From NCBI RefSeq assembly GCF_003265705.1, contig NW_020312867.1:2117615-2181614 (forward strand): 64,000 nt of DNA. Direction: 5' to 3'. Shown here piece after piece: positions 41,290 to 51,354 of the stretch (position 1 is its first letter; every line of letters starts with the position of its first letter). A model generated the notes under the pieces. The model saw only the letters and a program-made list of their open reading frames with translations, was not told the DNA's origin and did not search any database. The DNA is from Callorhinus ursinus. Taxonomy: Eukaryota; Chordata; Mammalia; Carnivora; Otariidae. The position numbers and the translations under genes were made by a program.

Positions 41290-41640
41290 GACAGCAGCAT
41301 CAATCACCACATTTTCATTATTAAGTAACATCGTGGTATGCTGGGCTGATTCTGCACCTTATCTGAACCTCACAGCTGTGCCCTAAATTCCAGCCGCGGC
41401 GCCTGTCTGCAGGAATTCAGTTGCCTGTGTTTAAAATGAGTGTTAGCATCTATCATTTCCCCACACCAAATGGTTTTGTGTCGGTGCTTGGCAGTGCTAA
41501 TCTGTCACTGGGGTATTCCATTGCCCGGCTCGATACCCTTTTGGTCGCTGTTGGTGGGGAGAGGCCCGGGAGGCCCCCAGGATGGGGGAAATGTCACTGC
41601 GAGGACAATGGCAACATTTGGGACTCTTTCACAAAATAAG
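41290..41640. promoter_or_regulatory. candidate conserved noncoding element
   Basis: Repeat-free block: GCATCAATCACC, TTTTCATTATTAAGTAAC, TTTAAAATGAGTG, GCTAATCTGTCACTG, with CpGs (ATCGTGG, CAGCCGCGGCGCC, GCCCGGCTCGATACC). Pattern typical of developmental enhancers; inferred, not tested by alignment. Confidence 0.4.
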
Positions 41641-42114
41641 TTGGGGCAGGGGGAGGAAAACCATCTGTATCTATCGCAGGCTCTGACTTCTTATCCCACT
41701 GGTTCTGGGCGCTCCGTGGTCTTCCATCCTCCATTCCTTGGGTCCGTATAAAAGTGGTGGGATTTTGCCGCAAAAGGTCTCAGGTCTTTGGCTCTGTCCA
41801 GGGTCCTTCAACTCCCAAGGGTGCAGGATCCCAGCATGTGTGTGCTGAAGAGAACCAAAGGCCATCTGGTCTGGTATGTCTCAACCTCTTCGGGGAGTCA
41901 AAACCTTTTTAGGACCCTCTAACCCAGAAAAATATGCAAACCCCAAATCTTGCTAATACCTACCCAAATTAGTGTATTATTTCATGGGGTTCGTAGACCC
42001 CTGCTTAAGCATCTCAGAGGTAGTTTAACCCCCTCATCTTATAAGTGGAGGAGAGGAGGCTATTTGTCAACGTCTTCAGAGTGAATAGGTAGAATTTGGG
42101 GCAGGGTAAATGAA
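41641..42114. other. no gene; MIR-like scrap
   Basis: 42000-42075 ('taaccccctcatcttataag') may be a reverse MIR relic. The rest is unique. Confidence 0.35.
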
Positions 42115-42310
42115 TCTAAGGCAGTGAAGTGTAGTGAAAACATAAGGCCTTAACAGCCCAAAGGACCTGGGTTTGAATCAGTTCCACAACTGGTTGTGTG
42201 GCTGGGGGGTAAGTGATGCACTCTCCGAAATTCAGTTTTCTCATCTGTGAAACTGGCTAATGATGTCTAGCATGCAGGACTGTGGTAAGGATTCGTGTTC
42301 ATGGAGGCGG
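42115..42310 (+). mobile_element. MIR SINE fragment
   Basis: 'gacctgggtttgaatcagtt', 'aattcagttttctcatctgt' and 'gactgtggtaaggattcgtg' are forward MIR. Confidence 0.8.
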
Positions 42311-43285
42311 CGTGCTGTGGTGGATGCTTTGATGTACACGCCCCCGCTTCATAACTGAAGGGTTAATCCTGCGGGGGGTGGGGGAGGCTGGGGGGGCGCC
42401 CTCGGCAGCAAACCAGGAGCTGTCAGTCCCCGCCGGGGGTTGCCTCAGCTAAAGAGAGCTACTTCACTCAAGGTGGGCAGCCCGCATCCAGTAACTAATT
42501 CATACGGTGGTGTAAGGGCTCCCCCCGACTCTGGGCCACTCTGGACTCTCACCCCCGCTTCAGAACCATCCAGAGAGTTGGCTGGGGCCTCTGTGGAGGC
42601 AGTATGGCAGCTGGGTCTTCCCTCCGCCCGGTCCCAGTTGCATCCTCAAGTGCTGACCCTCACAGCGCCCCCAGCAAGCGCCCAGCATGCTGATCTCCAT
42701 TCGGAGGCTGCCTCCCTGGGAACCCATCTGTGGGCTCTGTGATCTATGTGTGTCCGTGTCTGTCTACAATCTACGACTAGATCAGATCCTTTGGTTAGAA
42801 GGCTCTTGGTATCTTCCTGAAGTTCTTGCTGTGATTTGAATTTAGAAGCCAGGCCTCCTGACTCCCAGTTAAGTGCTCCTACTGGACCAAAAAGCTATTA
42901 GCTCCAGTCTTTGTCCCGCCCCTGTCCTCTTCTTTCTCGGTCCACTGGCTTGGCGGCTGTTGGAAGAAGATGATACATGGGCTACGGTCATGTTTTCAGT
43001 TCAACCCTCTGCCTCTAGGCATCAGAATGCCTCAAAGTGACCAGGCAGAGATACCTAGGCTCCTTGGCCAAGTGTCACATGGGGGGGCCTCCTCACTTTG
43101 TGCTCCACCCGGGAGATATCCCCTTTCCCCTTTCATATCTGCTTGGTCCTCAAGAGATACCTGAGCAGTAGGAGCAAAATCCGCAGCCAGAAAACCCACA
43201 GAGTCCACATTCAGCCAATGCGTGATGAGCCCATGCTGTGCATAAGGCTCTGTGCTCTGGGGAAAATGGTGTCTAGTCTTTCTTA
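42311..43285. other. unique stretch, no gene seen
   Basis: 42370-42400 is a G-rich run (GGGGGGTGGGGG, GGGGGGG). The remainder is unique, with no recognisable exon or repeat. Confidence 0.4.
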
Positions 43286-43494
43286 GGGGCCCCAGGAATA
43301 GATACACTCATTCATCAAGTTAGCTGTTCAACCAATATTTAAGGAGCCAAGCCTTCTGTTGGGCCCTGGGTAGATATGGTGAACAAAAAGGATGTGATCC
43401 CTTGGGGATCTGAGCCTGTCTGGCTCAGTCGGTGGGGCTTGTGACTCTTGTCCTCGGGGTTGTGAGTTCGAGCCCCATGTTGGGTGTAGAGCCC

Positions 43495-43594
43495 NNNNNN
43501 NNNNNNNNNNNNNNNNNNNNNNNNNNNNNNNNNNNNNNNNNNNNNNNNNNNNNNNNNNNNNNNNNNNNNNNNNNNNNNNNNNNNNNNNNNNNNN
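43495..43594. other. assembly gap, 100 N
   Basis: Exactly 100 N, the usual placeholder for a gap of unknown length. Confidence 0.98.
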
Positions 43595-43596
43595 GA

Positions 43597-43628
<32 letters not shown>

Positions 43629-43650
43629 AAAAGAAAGGGAGGAAGGAAGG
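43595..43650 (+). repeat. (GAAA)n/(GGAA)n tail microsatellite
   Basis: GAAA units then GGAA units, cut on the left by the gap. Its true length is unknown. Confidence 0.9.
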
Positions 43651-43690
43651 AAGGATGTGTTCCCTGCCCTAAAGAGATCATAGCCTACCT

Positions 43691-44140
43691 CCCATTCCAG
43701 TAGGGTTTTCCCACGGGCTTTTTCCCCTTAGGTGTCAAGGACTCTTCCTTCTGGTAATCACAATCCCTCTGACTTTAATTTAAACTTGTCATATGGTTAT
43801 TTTCCCATCCAATGTGGCTCTTATCTCACCTTTGAAGAGCCAACTCCCCACCAGGCCCTACATATCTCTCAGCTACTCCTTTTTTTTAAAACCCGCTTAG
43901 GATAACTCTAGGCTACATCAGACTAAAAAGGGCCCAAGGTTAGGAAGAAAAAAAAAAAAAAGAGGCCAAGGTCAGAAGACCATTCACCACGGTTGCTTTA
44001 TTGGCATCACTTGGTGACCAGATGGTGCCTACTCTTAATCTTTGCCCACCCTCCAGGTCTGAACCCAGAGGGCAGGTGAGGCTGCCCATCACTGGTGGGA
44101 AGCATCATTTTCCATTATGAAGGACTGTCTTGCTGTGTTT
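43691..44140. other. no gene seen
   Basis: Unrecognised sequence with an A15 run at 43948-43961 and a T run at 43879-43887. Confidence 0.35.
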
Positions 44141-44260
44141 GCAGTGTCCCTCCGCAAGGAGTAATTATAACTCTATTATGAAGATGGGAAAACCAAAACA
44201 CAATGCTGAAAATGACTTGACCAAGGTCATACTACTCTCCTGGGGTTCAGATTCTTCCAG
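44141..44260 (-). mobile_element. MIR SINE fragment
   Basis: 'ctattatgaagatgggaaaa' and 'gacttgaccaaggtcatact' are reverse MIR. Confidence 0.6.
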
Positions 44261-44990
44261 TGAGGTGAAAATGAGGAACTGACACATGGTAACATATAGA
44301 CAAGAGAAGCAAGCCACAATCAGAAGAGAGGTGAAGGCAGGGGGTGGGGATAGAGAGAAATGTAATGAGGGACAGAATGAGAGGCAGAGGCAGAGGAAAT
44401 GAGAGAGAGAGAGAGAATTCATCCCCAGTGATGACTTCTTTGCTTTCCAGAGGCATTTATCTTTCATTTGACCTTATAAGAGTCTATTTGTGTTGAGATT
44501 TTAAATTGAGAATTTCTTCTTTTTAAAAAACATCCCTGTGCAGTTAGCACGGTTCTATATTAATTTCTATTCATGCCAGTGGCTTCAGTATTTATTCTCC
44601 TCCAAAATCATTGAGTTGGAAGGGACAGAGTGAAAGTCATTTGGCTTGTGTTTGTTTGGATTCAGAGCCTGAGGCCCAAGGGGTGGGGACGAGGTGGAGT
44701 GGGGGCTGGGGTCCATGCCTCAGGCTGAAACGGAGGGCAGCACCCACAGTGTTGTCAGGCACCTGAATTCTGTCCAAACCATATCGCATCCTGCATTGCC
44801 AGCTCTGAAGCCCCTGAGCATGGGAGCCAGTGGGCAGGCCAGAGCTATGAATGCCCTGGGATTCAGCCTCCCGGCATCCTGGAGGTGAAGCTTTTGGCAT
44901 TTTAAATTGAAAGTCACTGTCACCCAGAGGTCGACTTTGGGCCTGGGACTCTGCCTGCCTGGGTGTGTGTCCCAATGTCAGCCCTTACTG
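44261..44990. other. unique stretch, no gene seen
   Basis: A (GA)n run at 44401-44416. 44460-44600 is AT-rich. 44590-44990 is mixed and unique. Confidence 0.4.
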
Positions 44991-45165
44991 GTTGTATGAC
45001 CTTCACTTCACTTCTCTGGGCCTCAGTTGTCCTCATTGGCAAACTGGGGTCCGTAAGAATGCTGATCTCCTAGCGCTAGTGTGAGGATTAAGGCAGTGAG
45101 GGCTCATGAAGAGCCTGGCACAGTGCCTGGCATCCAGCAGGTGCTCAGTAAATGTTTGTGAGTCG
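44991..45165 (+). mobile_element. MIR SINE fragment
   Basis: 'ctctgggcctcagttgtcct', 'gtgaggattaaggcagtgag' and 'ggtgctcagtaaatgtttgt' are forward MIR. Confidence 0.8.
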
Positions 45166-45229
45166 ACTGAATATAGTTCATGCATTTGCATAAGAATTCT
45201 GCAAGCAGAGGAGGCTTGGAAAGGTGACT

Positions 45230-45435
45230 AAGAGCATGGGTTTTGGAAACAGACCTGCGTTCAAACCTATTGTCTATTCCCCTATTGGCTGGGAGTCAAA
45301 CTGCCTGGATTTGTGTCCTGGCTTCACCATTTACTGGCTGTGTAACTTAGACCAATTGATTTACTTCTTTGAGCCTCTGTTTATTCATAATTAAAATGGA
45401 GTTGATAACGCTTACTCCGTGGTGTTGCTGGGAAG
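45230..45435 (+). mobile_element. MIR SINE fragment
   Basis: 'ggctgggagtcaaactgcct', 'catttactggctgtgtaact' and 'ttgagcctctgtttattcat' are forward MIR. This is a second copy next to the previous one. Confidence 0.8.
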
Positions 45436-45479
45436 ATGAAATTGGAACATACTTATGAAGAGCTTAATGTTCCCAAAGC

Positions 45480-45745
45480 AGAGAAATGCAGTGGCAGACT
45501 TAGAAAACAGATGGAACCACAAGTGCAAAGGTCCAGGGGCATGAACAGGCACAGTGTGGTAAGGAGACTGGAAACAATAAGGCACGACTAGAGCAAAGAG
45601 TGAGTGGCAGGAAGTGAGCTGTCCATGTAGGCATGGATAGCCATGCAGGGCCTTGAATGCCAGTCTAGGGAGCTGTGACTCCTTCCTAAAGGCCACAGGG
45701 AGCCACTGAGGGTTAAGCAGGGAGAGGACATGGTTCTATGTGGAT
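45480..45745 (-). mobile_element. L2 LINE fragment
   Basis: 'aagtgcaaaggtccaggggc', 'catgcagggccttgaatgcc', 'ggccacagggagccactgag' and 'ggttaagcagggagaggaca' are reverse L2. Confidence 0.8.
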
Positions 45746-45799
45746 AAGCTGAGCTCTCAGTCCCTGTGGCTATTGCCTATATGGCTATGAGGGCTTTAG

Positions 45800-45945
45800 C
45801 AATCAGGGTGAGATGTCTCATTATATGGATGGGAAAACCAAGGCCCCTTATGGGGAAGGGTTTGCCCAGTTCCTAGAGGGAGGCCTCAGCAGATCTGAGG
45901 CCAGAATCTTGGACTTCAGCCCAATCATTTCTCTTCCAACACTCC
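45800..45945 (-). mobile_element. MIR SINE fragment
   Basis: 'tggatgggaaaaccaaggcc' and 'ttgcccagttcctagaggga' are reverse MIR. Confidence 0.6.
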
Positions 45946-46014
45946 TGGGTTTAGGTAAAGGCCAGAGAGGCCCAGCATCCGGGGACACCACTGGAGCAAG
46001 GAACTGGGTGTTGC

Positions 46015-46390
46015 ATAACAAACAGCTAGAAAAATCTCAGTGGTAAACAACAAGGAGCATTTAACTAGCTTGCCAATCTACAGGTCAGCTGGGGTGACTC
46101 TGCTCTGCTCCCTCCTCCTCCTGGGACCTGCAGGCCAGGCTGGGCATGCTCTTGTGGCCATGGCAGGCGTACAGCAGGCAAGCCCGACCACAGAAACACT
46201 TCTCAAACCTCTGCTTGCTGCCCCACTGCTGGCATCCCACTGGCCAAAGCGAGTCAGACAGCTGAGCAACGTCAAATCAGAGTCACAGTGGGAGGGCACT
46301 GCAAAGTGGCCACGGGTGTGGACATCTACCTGGGCATGCACTCGGGAGGGTAGTAAAGAGTTGGAACGATAATCCACTCTACCACAGGTG
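46015..46390. mobile_element. old dispersed repeat, probably LTR (ERVL-type)
   Basis: 'ctacaggtcagctggggtga', 'acttctcaaacctctgcttg', 'ccactggccaaagcgagtca' and the end 'aatccactctaccaca' follow a mammal-wide repeat of about 400 bp. I believe it is an LTR in reverse orientation but cannot name it. Confidence 0.5.
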
Positions 46391-46564
46391 CTTTTGGAGG
46401 CTGTGTGGAGCTCCAGGTTCCCTTCCTGCCCTCAGATGTCCATTTTGTCACGCCAGCCATAGCCCCAAGGACAGGTGTAGGGAAGACTGCAGCATTTCCT
46501 GAACGCACATGCCAAGTGCCATGTTATGTGCTCTCCAAGTCCGTGTTTCATTATGCATGCCTCC

Positions 46565-46905
46565 CTCCCCGGCCTGCTGCTCTCTAGCTTCGCCACCAAG
46601 CTCTCTCTGTGCCTTCCCACTGTAGGACCCTTGTCCATGCTGCCCCCTCTGCTTCCTGCCCCCTCCAAGGCTAACCCCTTCGGGGTTTCCTCTGAGATAC
46701 CTTATTTTGTTTTGGTTATTATCTGTCACTGAAGCTTGTTTATTTTCTTTATAGCTCTATTCATTGTTTGCAACAGTGTATTAATTTATTGGTTTTGATC
46801 CACATCTCTCTCTCAAGACTGTAAGCTCCAAGAGGGACCCTATCTCTAGTACCTTGTACAGGACCTTCCACAGAGTTGGCATTTTCAATGAATATTTATT
46901 GAAAG
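46565..46905 (+). mobile_element. L2 LINE 3' end
   Basis: 'agactgtaagctccaagagg', 'gtaccttgtacaggaccttc' and the terminal 'caatgaatatttattgaaa' are forward L2. Confidence 0.75.
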
Positions 46906-46940
46906 GAAGGAAGAAAGGAGGGAGGGGAGTGAGGAAAGAG
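46906..46940 (+). repeat. (GGAA)n purine repeat on L2 tail
   Basis: GGAAGGAAGAAAGGAGGGAGG directly after the L2 terminus. Imperfect. Confidence 0.8.
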
Positions 46941-46949
46941 ATATACCAC

Positions 46950-47080
46950 GAGGTAAGAGTTCTTTGGGCCCATTTTACAGATCTAAAGAGTGATCCAGTA
47001 AGTGGAGGCCCTTGTCCATAGCCCACAACCACATCACTAGGAGCCTGTGACAGAAATCCTGGCCTAACACACCCCCAATC
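46950..47080 (-). mobile_element. MIR SINE fragment
   Basis: 'gggcccattttacagatcta' and 'ccacaaccacatcactagga' are reverse MIR. Confidence 0.65.
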
Positions 47081-47084
47081 TTTC

Positions 47085-47400
47085 CTCTAGACTGGGGACC
47101 AAAAACGATCTTGAGCATACAAATTACGTAGTCAGTTATGTAGCGGACGCCTATGTGTGGAACATGTAGCTTAAACAATAGAACATTATATGGAGACCTT
47201 TGAGGTCCCTTGAGTTTTCCTCCTGGACCCCAACCCTCCTTCCCTGCCTCCCCAGAGGTAACCACCATCCAAAATTGGCTGTTGAACTTTTGTGTGCATG
47301 TGTTTATACTTTGACTCTGGTGTGTACGCTCAAACAGTATTGTTGAGTTTTGGTTTTTGTTTTCTTGAAGGCCACTGACTTTACTGATTTTAAAAACTTG
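47085..47400 (-). mobile_element. Old L1 fragment
   Basis: 'ccctgcctccccagaggtaa', 'ccaccatccaaaattggctg' and 'ttgtgtgcatgtgtttatac' are reverse L1M. Its text seems to resume at 48116, so the GC-rich block between may be inserted or decayed sequence. Confidence 0.55.
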
Positions 47401-48115
47401 ATGAAGGCAGTGACTGTTCAGCCAAAAAAAAGAAAAGGAGGCAAATGGCACAAAACAGACCAGAGGTGGGGCTGCGGGGGAGGGAAGGGGCCAGGAATCC
47501 ACTCAGAAAAGCTGATAAGTGTCGATAGAAACGGGTGGGACGGGGGCGGGGAGGGGAGTGGGGGGGCGGGGAGGAGAGATGTGTGCAAAGATGGAGAATC
47601 CCAAAAGAAGTTGGAATGGTGAGGGGAGAGGACACCCCCAAGACCTCAGAGGCCATTGGAGGCCAGGACAGCAGCAATCTTCCCTTGGAGAGACGGGGAG
47701 GAGCCCCCCTCCCTGCACACTCTGGAGACTCAGTGCCGGGGATGGGGCTGGGGGCGGTGGGGGGGCTCCCTGGATGGCCTGACAAGAAGGTGCGGCCCCA
47801 GAGCCCCCAAGGCAGTCCCGGGTCTGCTCGCCCTTGGCACCGCATGTGTCCTGGATCAACCATTCCCCAGAAGAGGTCTCCAGGTTTCGTGAGCACCAGA
47901 CACCAGCCAAGGACTACACTGGCCTTGTCAAAGCCCCTTCCCTCCAGCTTGTGCCTGGGACTTCAGCACGCCCGGCCAGGCTCCCCACTGGCTTTTCCTT
48001 TGGGCTCCGCCACCGGGCTCCTGGGGGAGGCTGTCATCCTGACCCTGCGAAGTCCCCCTGCTCTGGTTCCCCTGACGGCTGCTCCCACCCATCGCCCATC
48101 AAACGTTACTGTTTT
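47401..48115. other. GC-rich unique block, no gene accepted
   Basis: Long frames are open on both strands at once (47535-48125 on +, 47390-47896 on -), as GC-rich, stop-poor DNA gives. No domain, splice structure or start context supports a gene. Contains a dense G-run cluster (47533-47571). Confidence 0.4.
47533..47571 (+). other. G-quadruplex-prone run
   Basis: Seven runs of three or more G within 39 bases, separated by loops of one to three bases. It fits the four-run G-quadruplex rule several times over. Confidence 0.85.
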
Positions 48116-48350
48116 ACGTTTTTAGACTTTATATAAACAGTATCATCCTCTGGGTATCTTTCTGCAACCTCTTTTTCTTTCCATTCAATATTAGCCTGTG
48201 AGCTTCATCCCAGTGGCTCTATTCATTTTCACTGCTGTGTATGGTTCCCCTGTATGAATAATCCATGGTTGATTTATCTATTCTCCATACTGATGGACAT
48301 TTAGGTTGTCCTCAGTTCTCTGCAATGTACGAGCCTTTCTTCAAAAGAAG
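48116..48350 (-). mobile_element. Old L1 fragment
   Basis: 'ttatataaacagtatcatcc', 'tgagcttcatcccagtggct' and 'gatggacatttaggttgtcc' are reverse L1M. 48351-48589 is unique. Confidence 0.65.
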
Positions 48351-48589
48351 CATATTGTGGAAGCTAAACACAAAAAGCAGATAAAAGCTAGCTGCTCCAT
48401 TTTCGTTGGAGAAGGGGCGACCCCCAAGGCCCACAATGGGGTTCCACCCCCAGGAGGTCCGCCGTATTCTGGGGACCTGCCTTCCCAGGGGTTGGTCATG
48501 GGCAGTAGGCAGGAAGGGAGGCAAGAGCAGCAGGTTGATTAGAAAGGGGCTGACACTGCCTCCGATTTGAGTCTGCAGATTCAGAGGAG

Positions 48590-48680
48590 AGGGTCTATTC
48601 AACCTCATCTCCAGATACACACACGAACACACACACATGCGTGCATACACAGATGCACACACATGCACACACTCCTTTCC
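48590..48680 (+). repeat. CA-rich degenerate microsatellite
   Basis: Interrupted ACACAC/ATGCACAC units (48612-48671). Confidence 0.8.
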
Positions 48681-48704
48681 TCCAGAGACTTGTCATCATC
48701 TAAA

Positions 48705-48945
48705 ACACTCTATGTATTTCTCTTGTTTATTAACGTCAGCTCCCCAAGGGCAGGGGCTTCTGTCTGCCTCACTCACTGTGGTATGCACAGAGCCTAGGAC
48801 AGCGCCTGGCCCACAGGAAGAGCTCAATAAATATCTGTGGACTGGATGGCTTTCAATTTCTTCATCTGTCAAATGGAAATGCCTCCCGAAATCATGGAGC
48901 TAATATGAGGGTCACATGGGTTAACAAAAGTAAAGCGGTTCTTAA
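48705..48945 (+). mobile_element. L2 3' end then MIR fragment
   Basis: 48705-48850 ('cagctccccaagggcagggg', 'gacagcgcctggcccacagg', 'agctcaataaatatctgtgg') is L2. 48851-48945 ('caatttcttcatctgtcaaa') is MIR. Confidence 0.75.
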
Positions 48946-49299
48946 TAAGTTCTCCCTCCCCTTCATCTAGGTTCCCGGCCGACACAGAGATTCTCCAAGG
49001 GGTCTATCAAGATTTGGTCTATGGTGAGTCTCTACCCTTGGAGTTGCTGCCATCCTAGTGGCAGAGGTGGGAATTACAGGCACAGCGCCCTGGAAGCTCT
49101 AACACGTGGTTGGGACCAAGCCCAGGACATCCCCTCTTAAAGCTCGAACCCGCCCAGAACTCCTGGACAGGGCTCCCTGGAGCCCAGCAGCCCCCAGGTG
49201 TCTCTGAGACCTCTCCAACATCTACCTGCCCCAGGCTCCCGCTTTCCCCAGCACCTGCCTCTCATTCCTCGGTCTGGTTTTTAATTCCGTCTCACTGTC
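48946..49299. other. unique C-rich stretch, no gene seen
   Basis: No repeat recognised. 49110-49290 is C-rich on +. Confidence 0.35.
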
Positions 49300-49430
49300 T
49301 GCCTTTGCCTTCATTATCCTCTGCCTGCCATGGAGGGGTTAGTTAAAGTGTCGGAACGATGTCATTTACAGCCTCCTGTTGCTAAGCAACGGACCCAGGT
49401 GAGCCCTTGAACTTCTTTCTTAGCCGCTGG
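49300..49430. promoter_or_regulatory. candidate conserved element with X-box
   Basis: Contains CTTCATTATCC, GGTTAGTTAAAGTGTCGG, ATGTCATTTACAGCC and a palindromic RFX-type site, all outside repeats. Confidence 0.4.
49378..49390. promoter_or_regulatory. RFX-type X-box palindrome
   Basis: GTTGCT-A-AGCAAC is a perfect inverted repeat with a one-base spacer and fits the RFX consensus GTNRCC(0-3N)RGYAAC with one mismatch. RFX factors drive ciliary and other genes. Binding is inferred from the motif. Confidence 0.55.
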
Positions 49431-49920
49431 AATGTATCTGCTGGAGTGATGGGGGCCCTGGCTGAACTATTTCATCACCTGGGACAAGCTGCCATCCTGG
49501 AGGCCCTGTCCCTCTGGGCGCCCAGACAAGACTGGCCCAGGTCTCAGGGCCCTCCTGTCCTCAGCCTTCTCCTAATTAACCAGCACTGCTCGGGCCTCTC
49601 CGGGGTCGAGCCCCAGGGTGTACATTCCCAGCAGAGATGAATCAGACAGGGCCTCTGCCTTCCAGGGCCTCACTCGGTGCAGAGAGAGATCCCCAAATAG
49701 GTCACGGCAATCTGGGGTGGGGCATTATATGAGGGAGTCTCATCATCTCACTCTGCCTGCCTGGGACCCTCCAGAGAAAGTGACTCTTTGTTTGCATCTC
49801 GAAGAATGAACAGGAATTGTCCGGGGACAGCCAAAGGGAAGGGGCTTTCCAGGTGAGAACACCGTCTACACAAACAGCTAGAAGCAGGAAAGGCCCTGGC
49901 CGCTTCGGGCACAGCCTCCT
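49431..49920 (-). mobile_element. L2-like fragment after unique sequence
   Basis: 49635-49920 ('gggcctctgccttccagggc', 'tcactcggtgcagagagaga', 'aacagctagaagcaggaaag') looks like reverse L2. 49431-49634 is unique with CCTAATTAACC near 49570. Confidence 0.5.
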
Positions 49921-49944
49921 GCCCCCGAGTAGTGAGAACAGGGG

Positions 49945-50065
49945 GGAAAGTCTGGACTCTGGAATCCAGCACTGGCTCTGTAGCAACTCTATGTGACTTC
50001 GGCTCTGTCTTTGGTTCTCTCTGGACCTCAGTTCACCATGGGACCTGGGAGTGGGGTCGGGGGGG
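49945..50065 (+). mobile_element. MIR SINE fragment
   Basis: 'ggactctggaatccagcact' and 'ctctctggacctcagttcac' are forward MIR. Confidence 0.65.
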
Positions 50066-50480
50066 GCGGGGGTCAGCGATGCGCCGAGATCAGAGTTTAA
50101 CAAAGTACTACGTGCATGCTGCTAGGGGGTATGCGCTAGGTTTTGTGTGTTTGGGGATCAGTCCTTTTTATTTGCATAGTTTTGAATGTAAACAGTGTCA
50201 GAAAAATACATAACTAGTATATCAGATAAGTGATGTGACGTAATTTCTTTAAAATAATTCTAAGTTTTTTACAAGCACATTATTTTAAAGAAAAATATTA
50301 AGTAACTAATAGTACAGGTGGTACCTAAAGGGTAATCCAGGAGCGCTCAAGATTTCAGAAACACTAACGCAGTCTTCGGAGGCTCTTTCTGCCCTGCCGA
50401 CCACAGGAGGGCTCATGCTGCCCCCTGTTCTCTGTTACTCCTAAACCAGAGCCCCTGGGGCATACCAGCCGAAATTATCA
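50066..50480. other. AT-rich unique stretch, no gene seen
   Basis: 50150-50310 is AT-rich with TTATTTGCATAG (octamer-like ATTTGCAT) and AAGTAACTAATAG. Not recognised as a repeat. Confidence 0.35.
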
Positions 50481-51130
50481 CCTACGTTTCACAGGTGGAT
50501 CCCAGAGGCCCAGAGGGGTTACTCAGCAAGCCTGTGGCTTGGAGAGCTGGGCTCTGAGCCTGCGCTCATTCTCCACGCCACCTGACGTCACTCACCGGTC
50601 TCGCCCAGCCCCCACCCCCAGCACAGACGTGCACTGTGCATCCTCACTGAAAGTATCCAGGAGCGCATCTGCAAAGTCAGCCAGGCTGGAGACTGCCCGC
50701 CATGAGACTTTGAACCAGTTGTTTCTCTCTCTGGATCTTGGTTTTGCCATCTGTCCAATGGGAGCATGCTCAGTGAGATTGGGCCGGGGTCAGAGTCTTC
50801 TCTAGCTACATGTTCTTAGAGTCAGGTTTGTGAGAGCCCCTGAATGTCCAGGAAACTGGGGGAGGAATAGGTGGGAGAGGCAGCCTCAGCATGTCAGGCC
50901 CCATTTCTTTGCAAATTGCTCTGAACAGTAAAGGGCCTGGAGACCCAGAAAGATGCTTCCCAGTGTGGTCTCCTTCAGACCGCTCTATCTCCCTGGTCAG
51001 ATCCGGCTTGTTTGGGCCTGATTTATGGGGTCTTCTGAGGATACTTCTCCCTCCCTGCTGCAGATGTGGGTGCTGCCTGATAGGGTAACTGACTATCCAG
51101 TTTGCCTGGATCCTACAGCTTCCTGAGCAG
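50481..51130. other. no gene; MIR fragments
   Basis: 50485-50570 ('tttcacaggtggatcccaga', 'gcccagaggggttactcag') is reverse MIR. 50690-50790 ('tctggatcttggttttgcca') is forward MIR. The rest is unique. Confidence 0.45.
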
Positions 51131-51146
51131 CGAGACTTTCAGTTTT

Positions 51147-51328
51147 TTTTTTTTTAAAGATTTTATTTTTATTTATTCATGAGAGACAGAGAGAGAGAGA
51201 GAGAGAAGCAGAGGGAGAAGCAGGCTCCCTGCTGAGCAGGGAGCCCGATGCGGGACTCGATCCCAGGACCCTGGGATCATGACCTGAGCCGAAGGCAGAC
51301 ACTTAACCATCTGAGCCACCCAGGCGCC
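51147..51328 (-). mobile_element. SINEC, young-looking
   Basis: Reverse SINEC with poly-T tail, (GA)n run (51191-51206), 'gggactcgatcccagga' and head 'tgagccacccaggcgcc'. Perfect 16-bp duplication CGAGACTTTCAGTTTT at 51131-51146 and 51329-51344. Confidence 0.97.
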
Positions 51329-51354
51329 CGAGACTTTCAGTTTTAAAACCAGGA

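Larger units (their letters stand above)
43403..43650 (+). mobile_element. SINEC containing the assembly gap
   Basis: Head 'gagcctgtctggctcagtcg' and 'gagttcgagccccatgttgg' run into the N gap. After the gap a (GAAA)n/(GGAA)n tail leads to the second copy of the target duplication: AAGGATGTGATCCCT (43388-43402) versus AAGGATGTGTTCCCT (43651-43665), one mismatch. The gap is thus inside one SINE and its tail. Confidence 0.85.
43286..43690 (-). mobile_element. L2 LINE 3' fragment, split by a SINE
   Basis: 'aaccaatatttaaggagcca', 'ctgttgggccctgggtagat' and 'atggtgaacaaaaaggatgt' stop at the SINE and resume after it with 'ttccctgccctaaagagatc', the next L2 phrase. Confidence 0.7.

Noticed and set aside
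43328..43683. Frames of 83-117 codons across the N gap
   Set aside because: They run through unknown bases and repeat sequence.
47390..48125. Overlapping frames of 130-196 codons on both strands
   Set aside because: GC-rich sequence with few stops. Both strands are open at once, and the + frame ends inside an old L1.
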